64,000 bases of DNA from Methylovirgula ligni (GCF_004135935.1 NZ_CP025086.1:930001-994000), one strand, 5' to 3'; positions 10,211-18,829 are shown, numbered from the stretch's first letter. Notes: generated from the letters alone by a model not told the origin. Numbers and translations are program-made.

Positions 10211-10328
10211 CGCGCGCGCCGCCTCTGCGTTAAGGTTAAAAATTCATAAACCCCGCAGGAGGGCGCTTGTTCTATAATGAGAAGAAGGGTTCCGATCATC
10301 GAGGGAGTTCAACCGGTCAGGACACTTA

Positions 10329-11546
10329 ATGCAACAATCTGCTGCGGCCTTCGGCGGCAAAACCTTTGCCTTTGGTGCGGACACGGCGCACGAGGCTGCT
10401 TCTCGGCCTGCGCCGATCGTCGAACTGCGCCAGCTCGATGAAATGGCGCCGCTGGTCGAAGCCTGGCGCGATCTCCTGCGGCGCAGCCTCGAATCCAATA
10501 TTTTCCTCGACCCCGATTTCGCTCTGCCCGCCTTTACCTATCTGCGGCCGCGCAATTTCAGGATTCTTGTTGTCTTCGAGCCCGGCGCGGAAGCGCGCTT
10601 GCTCGCGCTGATGCCGCTGGCTTTGCCGGCGATGCGCTTTGGCCTGGCGCGCGTGCCGGTCCACAAGCAGGCGGCGCTCGGCGTGCCGCTGCTCGACCGC
10701 ACTCAGGCGGCGGCCGCGCTGGAGGCTTCGCTCGAGGCGATCCGGCGGCTTCCGGTGGCGCCCAGCGCGCTCGTTTTCAGCGACATTCCACGTGACGGCG
10801 CCACCTTCCGGCTTTTCGCAGATCGCTTCGCCCAGCGCGGCGCGCTGCGGACGTTCGGCGAATATCAGCGCTCGGCCCTGTTCCCGGCCGCCGCAGCACA
10901 GGTCAATCGCAAGACCAAGGCCAGCAAGAACGATTCGCGCCTGCTCCGCCGCCTCGGTGAACACGGTGCGCTCTCCTACCGGATTTCGCGCGGCGCGGAT
11001 GCGGTCGGTGCGATGGCCGAGTTTCTGGCGCTGGAGGCCGAGGGCTGGAAGGGCGCGAGCCGCACCGCCCTCGCCTCGACGCCCGGGCGTGCCGCCTTCG
11101 CGCGAGCCATGGCCGAGGCGCTTGCCCGCAGCGGCAAACTGCGCGTCGAAAGCCTCGATCTCGACGGCAAGGCCGTCGCTATGGGGTTGCTGATCGAGGA
11201 CGCCGGCGCGACCTATTTCTGGAAGACGACCTATGACGAGGCCCGGGCTGCGCTTTCGCCAGGCGTGCTTTTCGTCCGCGAGCTGACCAACCGGCTCGTC
11301 GCCGGCAAGGCCTCCGTGAAGATCGATTCCTGCGCGATGCCCGACCACCCCATGATCGATCGTCTTTGGCCGGAGCGGATCGCCCTGCTCGACATCGGCA
11401 TTGCCGTGGCGCCGGGCCCGCGCGCGCGCCTCGCCTTCGCGGCGGAAGCGCTGCACCGGTTCTGCCGCCAGACCGCAAAGGGCCTGCTGTTGCGTAATTC
11501 CAGCGGCAAGGCGCCAATCGTCCAAACCTGGCGCAATCGCTCTTGA
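10329..11546 (+). CDS. GNAT-fold acetyltransferase, CelD/BcsL-like
   Basis: A 405-residue protein of the Acetyltransf_6 type, related to CelD/BcsL proteins associated with polysaccharide biosynthesis. Residues about 30-180 are a divergent first domain. Residues about 210-370 hold the GNAT core, including the L-E-A-E-G-W-K-G stretch, an acceptor-site Y-F-W-K-T-T-Y-D-E segment and the closing W-P-E-R. The substrate is unknown. No exopolysaccharide genes are visible alongside it. It precedes the S4-protein gene by 51 bases on the same strand. Confidence 0.75.
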   Translation: MQQSAAAFGGKTFAFGADTAHEAASRPAPIVELRQLDEMAPLVEAWRDLLRRSLESNIFLDPDFALPAFTYLRPRNFRILVVFEPGAEARLLALMPLALPAMRFGLARVPVHKQAALGVPLLDRTQAAAALEASLEAIRRLPVAPSALVFSDIPRDGATFRLFADRFAQRGALRTFGEYQRSALFPAAAAQVNRKTKASKNDSRLLRRLGEHGALSYRISRGADAVGAMAEFLALEAEGWKGASRTALASTPGRAAFARAMAEALARSGKLRVESLDLDGKAVAMGLLIEDAGATYFWKTTYDEARAALSPGVLFVRELTNRLVAGKASVKIDSCAMPDHPMIDRLWPERIALLDIGIAVAPGPRARLAFAAEALHRFCRQTAKGLLLRNSSGKAPIVQTWRNRS

Positions 11547-11597
11547 TACTCGCTGCCGGCGGACATAGGTCGAAGGCGTAGCTCGTCCGGATCTCGT

Positions 11598-11924
11598 ATG
11601 GCTGCAACACCGCGTCTTTTCGCCCCTGAAGCCGCCGAGAGACAGCGGCTCGACAAATGGCTCTGGTTTGCCCGGGTCGTCAAAACCCGCCGCCAGGCCG
11701 TTGATCTTATCGCGGGCGGACATGTGCGGGTCGATTCCCGGCGTATCGAGACGCCGGCCAAGCTGGTCGGCCCGGGCGAAGTCCTGACCATCGCGCTCGA
11801 ACGGCAGGTGCGGGTTTTGCGGATCATCGGCCTCGCCGGACGGCGCGGCAGCGCGGTCGAGGCACAGAATTTGTTCGTGGACCTCAATGTTAAGGGGCTT
11901 GCCGTAGAGCCCGAGGCCGTCTAA
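11598..11924 (+). CDS. S4-domain RNA-binding protein, Hsp15-like
   Basis: A 108-residue cytoplasmic protein made almost entirely of an S4 RNA-binding domain (about 15-75). It begins L-D-K-W-L-W-F-A-R and contains the G-G-H-V-R-V-D strand. Hsp15-type proteins bind stalled large ribosomal subunits carrying nascent chains. In Hyphomicrobiales this gene commonly sits directly upstream of fdxA and carD, as here, but the functional link is unproven. Confidence 0.85.
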   Translation: MAATPRLFAPEAAERQRLDKWLWFARVVKTRRQAVDLIAGGHVRVDSRRIETPAKLVGPGEVLTIALERQVRVLRIIGLAGRRGSAVEAQNLFVDLNVKGLAVEPEAV

Positions 11925-12047
11925 CGGCAGCCACGGCGACATGGGCTTTGTGCCTCGCAGCAACGGCTTGCTTAAGCACCGCAAAGACGCTAGCAAACCG
12001 CCAGAATTCATCACGGCGCGTGTGGAAATGCCGCGCGGAGGAGATTT

Positions 12048-12386
12048 ATGCCTTACGTCGTCACCGAGAACTGCATCAAATGCAAGTACACGGACTGCGT
12101 CGAGGTTTGCCCGGTCGATTGCTTCTATGAAGGCGAGAATATGCTCGTCATCCACCCGGATGAGTGCATCGACTGCGGCGTCTGCGAACCGGAGTGCCCG
12201 GCCAACGCCATCAGCCCCGATACCGAAAAGGGGCTGGAGAAATGGCTCAAGCTGAACGCCGACATGGCCAAGACCTGGCCGAATATCTCGCAGAAGAAGC
12301 CGCACCCCGCGGATGCGAAGGAATTTGACGGCAAACCCGGCAAGTTCGAGGCCTATTTCTCGCCCGAACCCGGCGAAGGCGATTAA
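12048..12386 (+). CDS. fdxA: 7Fe-type ferredoxin
   Basis: A 112-residue soluble electron carrier. Cysteines C9, C12 (spaced as C-I-K-C), C17, C21 and C25 form the first cluster region, which in this family is partly 3Fe-4S. C40, C43, C46 and C50 ([11 protein letters not shown]) form the 4Fe-4S motif. The C-terminal extension (about 60-112) is the one usual for alphaproteobacterial FdxA. A GGAGGAG site lies just upstream of the ATG. The redox partner cannot be told from the sequence. Confidence 0.95.
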   Translation: MPYVVTENCIKCKYTDCVEVCPVDCFYEGENMLVIHPDECIDCGVCEPECPANAISPDTEKGLEKWLKLNADMAKTWPNISQKKPHPADAKEFDGKPGKFEAYFSPEPGEGD

Positions 12387-12757
12387 CCACCCGCGTCAAG
12401 TATAATTCGAGATCCAGGGTCGGCCGAAGCGGAATGGTGCCCGAAAGTGGCGCCATTTCAGCTTTTTCGGGCCGCAAATCTTTGATTTTTGCCCTTGAAT
12501 GTGATATTTAATAGTCACAATCGGCCCGGCTATGATCATCCGGATCGCGTACCCGATGCTTAGCGGAGCGTCGGGCGTTTCATTTCTACACGCGGCAATC
12601 GCCTGGGGGCCAAGGTTCGCGCTGCGGTAGATGGATGATCCTTTGCTCGGCCGTCCCGCGGCGCATCGAATGCCGTGGTCGTTCCCCGGGCGGCAAAGTT
12701 GCTTTGCTGCATGACTGCGCTTCGCTGCCAGGCGAAGCAAAAAAGGAGTGCGCGCGT
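12387..12757 (+). other. 371-base gap upstream of the CarD gene
   Basis: No convincing gene. It has an A/T-rich stretch near 12480-12520 that may hold a promoter, and two short hairpins close to the CarD start: GCAAAG/CTTTGC near 12695 and CTTCGC/GCGAAG at about 12719-12737. The second lies just ahead of the AAGGAG ribosome binding site, so it could affect translation of carD; this is inference. Confidence 0.4.
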
Positions 12758-14143
12758 ATGTCATCCGTCAAAAAGACAGACAAGTCCCGCAAGGCAAAAG
12801 CCACGATCGCGCGCGCGGCCCTGAAGTCCCGTACCACCGCCGCGAAGACAAGTAAATCAAGCGCCGCTAAATCGAGCGCCGCGAAGACCCGGCCGGTTCG
12901 GGCGAAGACGCGCACCGCCGCCCCCGCCGCGCGTGCCGTGACGAAGACCAAGACTGCGCGCAAGCCTGTGAGCGCCGCCAGCAAGAGCGCCGCGGCAAAA
13001 CTGCGCGCCGCGCAGGCACGGGCGAAGAAACAGGCCACGGCGGCGAAAGCTGCGCGGCCAGCAGCGAAATCAGCCGTGGCCAAATCGGCTGCGGCCACAC
13101 GCAAGGCGAAAACGAATCAAAATGCGGCAGCAGCAAAATTGAAGCGGTCAACAAATGTGAGCCGCGGCAAATCGCGGGCTGGACGCAACGCACCGGTTGA
13201 GGCTAAATTGCACAAGGCGGTGACTACGGTTCAGCAGCCGGCCGCCCCCCAAACCAAACCTGAGGCCGTCGTCAAGAAGGTCGATTCCGAGCGCCGTGCA
13301 CAAGTTGCCGCGGTATTGGCTTTGCGCTCTCTGCGCAAACCCGCACCGGCCGCTGAGCCTGTCGCTCGCCCAGAGGCAAGCAAAGTCAGCGTGACCCAGA
13401 AAGCCCCGAAGAAAGCGGCGGAAGCCGCGCCTGCCCCGACTCGTGTTGTCGCCGCGCCTGTCGCGCCGAAGGCCGTCGCGCCCAGCGCGCCCGAGCCCGT
13501 GGCGGACGTCAAGCCCGCCGCACCGCTTGTCGAGAAGCCAAAGCCCGCCAAGCCGGCGGCGCCGGTCAAGCACGGCTTCAAGCCGCTCGAATTCGTCGTC
13601 TATCCGGCGCATGGCGTCGGCCAGATTCTCGCCGTCGAGGAGCAGGAGGTCGCCGGCTTCAAGCTCGAGCTCTTCGTGATCAGCTTCTCTAAGGACAAGA
13701 TGATCCTGAAGGTGCCGACGCCGAAGTCGATCGCCGTCGGCATGCGCAAGCTCGCCGGCCCCGAGGTGGTCAAGCACGCGCTCAACACACTGACCGGCCG
13801 CGCGCGCATCAAGCGGACGATGTGGTCGCGCCGGGCGCAGGAATACGAGGCGAAGATCAATTCCGGCGATCTCGTCGCCATCGCCGAAGTTGTGCGCGAT
13901 CTCTATCGCTCCGATGCGCAGCCGGAGCAGTCTTATTCCGAACGGCAATTGTACGAGGCAGCGCTCGACCGCGTCGCCCGCGAGATCGCCGCTGTGCAGA
14001 AGCTGACCGAGACGGAAGCGCTGAAGGTGATCGAGTCGCAATTGCAGAAAAGCCCGCGCCGCGGTAAGGCCGACGAGGCCGAGGCCGATGCAGAGGTCGA
14101 AACTGAAGCGAGCGACGACAGCGGCATCGACGAAGCCGCATAA
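12758..14143 (+). CDS. CarD-family regulator with a long histone H1-like N-terminal extension
   Basis: CarD/CdnL proteins bind the RNA polymerase beta subunit and stabilise open complexes. Here the CarD domain begins near residue 271 (E-F-V-V-Y-P-A-H-G-V-G-Q-I) and runs to about 430. It follows an unusually long extension of about 265 residues made of Lys, Ala, Arg and Pro, with K-A-A-K- and A-A-K-S-type repeats like eukaryotic H1 or bacterial H1-like tails. The C-terminal end is acidic (D-E-A-E-A-D-A-E-V-E-T-E). The ATG at 12758 is chosen because AAGGAG lies ten bases upstream. At 461 residues it is two to three times the usual CarD length. A terminator follows. Confidence 0.88.
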   Translation: MSSVKKTDKSRKAKATIARAALKSRTTAAKTSKSSAAKSSAAKTRPVRAKTRTAAPAARAVTKTKTARKPVSAASKSAAAKLRAAQARAKKQATAAKAARPAAKSAVAKSAAATRKAKTNQNAAAAKLKRSTNVSRGKSRAGRNAPVEAKLHKAVTTVQQPAAPQTKPEAVVKKVDSERRAQVAAVLALRSLRKPAPAAEPVARPEASKVSVTQKAPKKAAEAAPAPTRVVAAPVAPKAVAPSAPEPVADVKPAAPLVEKPKPAKPAAPVKHGFKPLEFVVYPAHGVGQILAVEEQEVAGFKLELFVISFSKDKMILKVPTPKSIAVGMRKLAGPEVVKHALNTLTGRARIKRTMWSRRAQEYEAKINSGDLVAIAEVVRDLYRSDAQPEQSYSERQLYEAALDRVAREIAAVQKLTETEALKVIESQLQKSPRRGKADEAEADAEVETEASDDSGIDEAA

Positions 14144-14169
14144 GCGCCACACGCGTCTTAATGAGATCG

Positions 14170-14202
14170 AAGGCCCGATGCTCCCGAGCGCCGGGCCTTT
14201 TT
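14170..14202 (+). terminator. Intrinsic terminator after the CarD gene
   Basis: Inverted repeat AAGGCCCG / CGGGCCTT (14170-14177 and 14192-14199) with a 14-base loop, followed by a run of five T. It sits 26 bases after the CarD stop codon and in front of the convergent sigma-factor gene. Confidence 0.85.
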
Positions 14203-14245
14203 CTTACCTCTATTTCTTGTACCGATCGCTTCGGTTCGAAGGCGA

Positions 14246-15145
14246 TCACATATGCGGCGGCGGGTTCATTTCCAGCGACTCACGCCGCGCGCCAGGCTCG
14301 CCCGCAGCGGGGCCGGTCAATGCCTGGCGCAGCTTTTGAAGCGCGCGGCATTCGATCTGGCGGACCCGCTCTTTGGAAATTCCCAATCGGGCGCCAAGCG
14401 ATTCGAGCGTCGCGGCCTCTTCCGCGAGCTGGCGATGCCGCACGATGTCGAGCTCGCGCGGGTTGAGACCGCGCAAGGCTTCGGCGAGCCGGGCGATGCG
14501 CCAATCGGTGTCGATCGCAGCCTCGGCGAGCGCGTCCGGCAGCGGCCCCTCGTCGGCGAGGAGATCGAGCCGCTGCGCCGTTGCGGCCGGATCAGCCTCC
14601 GATATGGAAGCATTCAGCGAAAGATCGGGACCTGCGAAACGCGCGTCCATGAGTTCGACGTCCGCACGCCGCACGCCGAGCGTTTTGGCGATCTGATCGA
14701 AGACCGCCGCGCCGGAATATTCGACCGACAATTTCGCCCGCAGGCGGCGCAGATTGAAGAACAGGGACTTTTGCGTCGAACTCGTGCCGCCGCGCACGAT
14801 CGACCAATTGCGCAGGACGAAATCCTGAATCGCGGCGCGAATCCACCACGTCGCATAAGTCGAAAACCGGACGTCACGCGCCGGATCGAAGCGCGCCGCC
14901 GCTTGCAGCAGGCCGACATGCCCCTCCTGGATAAGATCGCTGACCGGCAGCCCATAATGGCGAAAGCGCATCGAAACCGCGATGACAAGACGCATATGCG
15001 CCTGCGTCAGGCGATGTAGCGCCCGCTCGTCATGATAGTCGCGCCATCGCGCGGCCAGAGTCCGCTCTTCCTCGCGGTCGAGAAACGGCGCGGCCCGCGC
15101 CGCGGCGGCGAGATGGCGGTCCAAGCCCACATATTGTTGCGCCAT
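14246..15145 (-). CDS. rpoH: RNA polymerase sigma-32-type factor (RpoH2-like)
   Basis: A 299-residue sigma-70 family factor of the heat-shock group. Region 2 is clear (D-L-I-Q-E-G-H-V-G-L-L-Q-A-A and R-F-S-T-Y-A-T-W-W-I-R), followed by an RpoH-box-like Q-K-S-L-F-F-N-L-R-R-L. Region 4 ends with the E-R-V-R-Q-I-E helix. The start at 15145 has a GAGGA site; the frame reaches 15178 but that adds a non-conserved peptide. Many Hyphomicrobiales carry RpoH paralogues, and the divergent N-terminus suggests the RpoH2 type, associated with oxidative or photo-oxidative stress. It converges with carD. Confidence 0.88.
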   Translation of the reverse strand: MAQQYVGLDRHLAAAARAAPFLDREEERTLAARWRDYHDERALHRLTQAHMRLVIAVSMRFRHYGLPVSDLIQEGHVGLLQAAARFDPARDVRFSTYATWWIRAAIQDFVLRNWSIVRGGTSSTQKSLFFNLRRLRAKLSVEYSGAAVFDQIAKTLGVRRADVELMDARFAGPDLSLNASISEADPAATAQRLDLLADEGPLPDALAEAAIDTDWRIARLAEALRGLNPRELDIVRHRQLAEEAATLESLGARLGISKERVRQIECRALQKLRQALTGPAAGEPGARRESLEMNPPPHM

Positions 15146-15251
15146 GAACGATCCTCGATTGGCAGGCCAACCCCGCAAGATCTCACGGCGAATAACGTAT
15201 CAAGAGTGGAGGGGTTCCCGCCGCCATGCCGCGGCGCAATAGGCTAAGGGC

Positions 15252-16745
15252 TTAATCCGTGACGATTTTGTAATGTTCCCCGGCGGGCAAAGGTCCGGCG
15301 CTCGTCAAACCGTTGATCAGCTCGAAATGTTCGAGCGGATGATCGGCGACCGCCATCTTGTTGCTCAAGCTTTCGACCGTATCGCCTGACTGGGCGGTGA
15401 CGATGACGATGCGCAGCGGCTTCACATCCTGGACTTCGTCCGGCGTCGTGCGGCGGAACGATTCGATCGAGGCCCGGAAACGCTTCTCCGCGTCCGCGTC
15501 GAGACTGCGGATCGCGAAGATGAGCCGATAGACCTGATCACCCTGGAAGCGGATGACCGCGACCTGGAAATTCCATTCGCCGGCACGGGCGTTCGCCATC
15601 ACCGCCGGCATGCCGTTGACGGTGAGCGTTTCGACTGTGCTCGGCAGCAAACCGTCGATCCAGCCTGAGGAAATGTAGCTCTCTAGCGTGACCGAGGGTT
15701 CGAGCCGCACCGAGTCGAGCCGCAGGGCCTCGCGGCCTCCGGCCTTGACACCGAGCACGGCCTGCGCCGAGTTCTCCAGTACAAAGCCGTCCGGCGCGGT
15801 GAACAAGAAACCGAGCCGCGGATGGATGAAGGTCGTTCCGCGGATCGAGCCATCCGAGGGATCGTCGCCATACATGATCCCGTCGATGGCGGCGAGATAG
15901 GCGATACGGTCGGTGATGCCGGTGCCGGGTGGACCATACTCCTGCGCCACTTGCCGGGCCCGCTCGACACGTTCCGGTGTCGAGGGATGCGTGGCGAGAA
16001 GATCGGGCTTGGAGACGTCCGAGCCCTGGCCGAAGAGACTCGAGCGCAGGGCGCTGTCGCGGCCGAGCGTCGTCAGGAAGCGCGCCGCGGCATAAGGATC
16101 ATACCCCGCCTTGGCCATCACGCGGATGCCGATCTCATCCGCTTCCAACTCCTGCTGACGCGAGAAGCTGGCGAGCGTGCGCCGCTCGACTGCCTCGACC
16201 TCCTGACCCTTCTGCCGGCTCTCGATCACCGCCGCCGCCTGGCTGATGAGCGCCGCGCGCTTTTCCTCTTCCTCCCGGAGCACAGCATGGCGCGCTGTGA
16301 TATGGCCGATCTCATGCGCCATAACGGCGGCGACCTCGGAAGCATCGTTGGCCAGGGCCAGAAGGCCGCGCGTCACATAGATATGGTCCGGCGCCATGGC
16401 GAAGGCGTTGACGACCGGCGAATTGAGGATCGTCACCTGATAGGGTTGCTCGGGATTGTCGCCCGCCTTGGCCAATTTGAGCAGAATTCCATTCACGAAT
16501 TGCTGGGCCGCGGGGTCATGATATTCGCCGCCGAACAGCGCGATCATCTTCTGGTTTTCAGCCGAGGCGGGTGTCTCGACGCCGAGCGTGCGCGGCGCGG
16601 CGGCCGGAATCTCGACCTGGATCGGCTTGTCGCCCTGCTCCTCGACTTCGGCGCACGCGCCGAGCGCCAGCGCCAGGCCGAGCGCCGCGCCCAGCCCGAA
16701 CAGGCGCCAGCCGGATACGGCGGAGTTGCGTGGCAGGCGTGACAT
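15252..16745 (-). CDS. M48-family metalloprotease lipoprotein with C-terminal LysM-like segment
   Basis: Periplasmic zinc protease of the BepA/LoiP type, probably involved in outer-membrane protein quality control. A lipoprotein signal ends L-A-L-G-A-C with the lipidated cysteine at residue 31. The zinc motif is H144-E-I-G-H148, with a downstream E-L-E-A-D-E-I-G (about 199-206) giving the third ligand. The C-terminal part (about 330-497) has a W-N-F-Q-V domain and ends in a LysM-like segment (V-T-A-Q-S-G-D-T-V-E-S-L). The start at 16745 puts the signal at the N-terminus; an ATG at 16799 would overlap the upstream gene. It lies 13 bases after the SNase-like gene, in the same operon. Confidence 0.88.
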   Translation of the reverse strand: MSRLPRNSAVSGWRLFGLGAALGLALALGACAEVEEQGDKPIQVEIPAAAPRTLGVETPASAENQKMIALFGGEYHDPAAQQFVNGILLKLAKAGDNPEQPYQVTILNSPVVNAFAMAPDHIYVTRGLLALANDASEVAAVMAHEIGHITARHAVLREEEEKRAALISQAAAVIESRQKGQEVEAVERRTLASFSRQQELEADEIGIRVMAKAGYDPYAAARFLTTLGRDSALRSSLFGQGSDVSKPDLLATHPSTPERVERARQVAQEYGPPGTGITDRIAYLAAIDGIMYGDDPSDGSIRGTTFIHPRLGFLFTAPDGFVLENSAQAVLGVKAGGREALRLDSVRLEPSVTLESYISSGWIDGLLPSTVETLTVNGMPAVMANARAGEWNFQVAVIRFQGDQVYRLIFAIRSLDADAEKRFRASIESFRRTTPDEVQDVKPLRIVIVTAQSGDTVESLSNKMAVADHPLEHFELINGLTSAGPLPAGEHYKIVTD

Positions 16746-16758
16746 CAAATGCGAACCT

Positions 16759-17709
16759 TCATTGAGGCTTTTCGTCCGGATCAGCAGCTTTCGCCTCAAC
16801 AGGTTGGCCCGTGCTCGAAGCGCCTTCGGACGGGGAAACGACTTCTATCGACGCGAGGTCTGACACTGCAATCTGTGGTCCAAATCGCAGATCCAAAAGA
16901 CCACGTACGCGGATTCGCTTGCCGATAAGAGCATGAACCGCAAATCCGGCCTGCTCAAATATCTTGACGTCGCGTTGCAGGATCGTGACCGCAAATCCGC
17001 CGCTGCCGCGTGGCCCGAAAAGCAGATAGCTGCGCCTCGGCCGTATATCGATGTCGCGCACCCGGCCTTCGACAATGATATTGGTCGCGGCTTTTTCCGC
17101 GAAGGCGCGCGTATCGCTCGCTGCGATGACGGCATAATAGGGATCCTGCCAAAGACCGTTGCGGCGCGCGCGGGCGCCCGCCTCGGCGGCAAGAAAATCG
17201 GCCTGACAGGGACGCGCTTCGGGCTCCGGCATGAAACGTCCATATCCCAATGTCAGCAGCAACTCGGCGAGCGATGGCTGCCCCGCGCCTTTTTCCTGTC
17301 CCGACAGGAAGGCGAAAACCGGAATGCGCCCCCAGCGGTCCGGCACCGGCGACAGTGGAATGAAGCCGATGGCGCCGGGAATCGCCCTAGCCAGGACACT
17401 GGTCAAGACATCGCGTGCAATCGTGTCGAAATCCGGATTGTCCGGCGTCGGACGCACCGGTTCGAACCCCGCGAGCCGCAGCACGCGCCCATCCTTCAAA
17501 TGTATCTCGAGCCGCTGGTCGACCGAGGCGACGGCGGCCGCCTCGATCCCGGCTGCCGGACAGGCCGAAGCCGCCGGGCTTTGGGCCGCTGCGTCCAAGG
17601 GCACCAAACTCGCCGGCCCGGCGAGGAGCATCGCACCGGCGGTGCAAGCCAGGAGGCGGCGCGCCGGAGAGACGCGCAGCGGCCGCAGGCTGTCGCTGGA
17701 ACCTGTCAT
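16759..17709 (-). CDS. Exported SNase-like (thermonuclease-fold) protein
   Basis: A 316-residue protein with a signal peptide (about 1-42, ending A-A-A-Q-S). An SNase-like OB-fold domain (about 65-190) shows G-R-V-L-R-L-A-G-F-E, D-R-W-G-R-I-P and R-R-N-G-L-W. The arginine and glutamate catalytic residues of true staphylococcal nuclease cannot be confirmed. A second part (about 200-290) has an OB-like I-V-E-G-R-V-R-D segment. Either ATG 17709 or ATG 17727 could be used; both have weak ribosome binding sites. It is the first gene of an operon with the M48 protease and diverges from tRNA-Arg. Confidence 0.7.
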   Translation of the reverse strand: MTGSSDSLRPLRVSPARRLLACTAGAMLLAGPASLVPLDAAAQSPAASACPAAGIEAAAVASVDQRLEIHLKDGRVLRLAGFEPVRPTPDNPDFDTIARDVLTSVLARAIPGAIGFIPLSPVPDRWGRIPVFAFLSGQEKGAGQPSLAELLLTLGYGRFMPEPEARPCQADFLAAEAGARARRNGLWQDPYYAVIAASDTRAFAEKAATNIIVEGRVRDIDIRPRRSYLLFGPRGSGGFAVTILQRDVKIFEQAGFAVHALIGKRIRVRGLLDLRFGPQIAVSDLASIEVVSPSEGASSTGQPVEAKAADPDEKPQ

Positions 17710-17753
17710 TTTCTCATGGTAAGGCAAATCGCGCGACGGCGCAGCCGAAGTCG

Positions 17754-17830
17754 GTCCCGGTAGCTCAGCAGGATAGAGCAGCGGTTTCCTAAACCGCAGG
17801 TCAGGGGTTCGACTCCCTTCCGGGACGCCA
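17754..17830 (+). tRNA. tRNA-Arg (anticodon CCT)
   Basis: A 77-base cloverleaf. Acceptor GTCCCGG pairs with CCGGGAC, the anticodon stem is GCGGT/ACCGC with loop TTCCTAA (anticodon CCT), the T-arm is GGGGTTCGACTCCC, and CCA is encoded. It is the insertion target of the adjacent element: bases 17782-17830 (anticodon arm to CCA) are inside the 55-bp repeat that recurs at 37270-37324, so the gene remained intact after integration. Confidence 0.97.
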
Positions 17831-17836
17831 ATGCTT
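17782..17836 (+). repeat. attL: left 55-bp direct repeat
   Basis: Identical over 55 bases to 37270-37324. It covers the tRNA-Arg anticodon arm, variable region, T-arm and CCA end plus six bases beyond (ATGCTT). Sequence diverges on both sides, which sets the repeat ends. Confidence 0.97.
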
Positions 17837-17883
17837 TCAATGGCTTAGGCGCTAATTGCCCAGATATTTGTGTTGCAATTGTT

Positions 17884-17954
17884 ACGCGACACGACTAAGC
17901 AATATCAATGGTTTACAAGCGTTGCGTTTTATTCCACGCGACATGAACGCGACA
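17884..17954 (+). promoter_or_regulatory. Left integrase arm-type sites (three ACGCGACA)
   Basis: The octamer ACGCGACA occurs at 17884-17891, 17936-17943 and 17947-17954, all in the same orientation, 48-118 bases inside the left repeat. The same octamer occurs twice, ten bases apart, inside the right repeat. Clustered short direct repeats flanking both cores are typical of arm-type binding sites of tyrosine recombinases. This function is inferred. Confidence 0.6.
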
Positions 17955-17965
17955 TGGTTCGCATG

Positions 17966-17993
17966 AAAAAGGCCCGTCGAAGCGGGCCTTTTT
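17966..17993. terminator. Bidirectional intrinsic terminator near the left end of the element
   Basis: AAAAAGGCCCG / CGGGCCTTTTT with a 6-base loop, A-run on one side and T-run on the other, so it can stop transcription from both strands. It would stop tRNA-Arg read-through from the left and the minus-strand cargo genes from the right. Confidence 0.85.
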
Positions 17994-18052
17994 GCTGCTG
18001 CCGGGCGCGGTGGTGACGCGCTCGGCGTTTGTGGTAGCTGCGGGGATTGTGC

Positions 18053-18553
18053 CTACACGCCCTCTAAGGAGGGGTAGACATGGCAAGAATCGGCCTCGAT
18101 CAACACGCCGGGCGGCTCGGCAATCTCAATAGTGTAGCGAGGCCAATCCGCACCAAGCTTGCAGGACTTAACGGTCCCGACGACCTCGGTTTCGCCGAGC
18201 CCGACAATAACGCGCCTACCTCGCTCGAACAGATTGGCGACGCCAGTTGTCTCGCCCGGCCCGAATCTAAAGCGGCTGTCGGTTTCCAAATTCTCGCTGT
18301 GCTCGGGCGGCATGTCCTCTTCCCTGGGATCGTCGTCCTCGCTGGGATCATGCTGTTCGTCGTCTTCGGTTCCGGTTCCCCATTCGCATAGCCAGTCAAA
18401 CTCGCGGTCCTCTAAATCGATAACGACTTGCACGCGGCCGCTTTCAGTAACGATGGGCGCCGCGTGGATTTTTTCGGTAATCATCAGAAGCAATGCATAG
18501 GCTTCGTCAGCTTCGTCCGCATGCAATTCTCTGGCGTCACAAGCCTCACACAT
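18053..18553 (-). CDS. Hypothetical acidic protein with basic/beta C-terminus
   Basis: Not recognised. The 166-residue product starts M-C-E-A-C-D-A-R-E, a possible C-x-x-C pair. It has a predicted alpha/beta segment (about 25-60) and a strongly acidic stretch (E-D-D-E-Q ... E-D-D-D-P-R-E-E-D, about 70-95). A beta-rich end contains R-G-R-R-V-I-V-G-L-G-E-T-E-V-V-G-T-V, which resembles KOW- or PemK-like small barrels. The start at 18553 is chosen for its AGGGGG site and because it overlaps the stop of the preceding small gene. First operon at the left end, divergent from the XRE regulator. Confidence 0.6.
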   Translation of the reverse strand: MCEACDARELHADEADEAYALLLMITEKIHAAPIVTESGRVQVVIDLEDREFDWLCEWGTGTEDDEQHDPSEDDDPREEDMPPEHSENLETDSRFRFGPGETTGVANLFERGRRVIVGLGETEVVGTVKSCKLGADWPRYTIEIAEPPGVLIEADSCHVYPSLEGV

Positions 18554-18737
18554 TGGCTGGGCCCCCTGTGAGCGCGGCCAACTCGGCGGCAAGTTCGGGC
18601 GGCAAGTCGAGGCCGGCGGCTGCGATATCCTGCAGCAAGAGGTAGGCGCGGCCAGCGTCGGTCGGGACGAAGGTTGGTTCGGCAGGTTGGTGATGGGGCA
18701 AAGCGATAGCGCTCGCCCGAACAGGTCGGTTAGGCAT
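18546..18737 (-). CDS. Small hypothetical protein (63 aa)
   Basis: Not recognised. It has a good ribosome binding site (GAGGGGAC, six bases from ATG). A central helical part reads G-R-A-Y-L-L-L-Q-D-I-A-A-A-G-L, followed by L-P-P-E-L-A-A-E-L-A-A-L. Its last codons overlap the start of the following gene by eight bases, which implies translational coupling. It is the first gene transcribed leftwards from the regulatory region at 18738-18852. Confidence 0.6.
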   Translation of the reverse strand: MPNRPVRASAIALPHHQPAEPTFVPTDAGRAYLLLQDIAAAGLDLPPELAAELAALTGGPANV

Positions 18738-18776
18738 TTGGTAGTCCCCTCGTGACTATGAATCATTACTAGTTAA

Positions 18777-18829
18777 CTGTGTTTCAGCAGGGGCGTTGCT
18801 GTCAACAGCAAACTATGAAAAAAACACAG
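18777..18829. promoter_or_regulatory. Nested inverted repeats between divergent operons: probable repressor operators
   Basis: A central palindrome TTGCTGT-CA-ACAGCAA (18796-18811) is flanked by a second inverted pair, CTGTGTTT at 18777-18784 and AAACACAG at 18822-18829, each with GTTA/TAAC-like extensions. They lie in the 115-base space between the leftward small operon and the rightward XRE gene, as for a phage-type switch. The XRE protein next to them is the obvious candidate binder. Confidence 0.65.

Noticed and set aside
10326-12305. 659-codon minus-strand frame over the GNAT, S4 and fdxA genes
   Set aside because: Antisense shadow across three well-supported genes; product has no domain.
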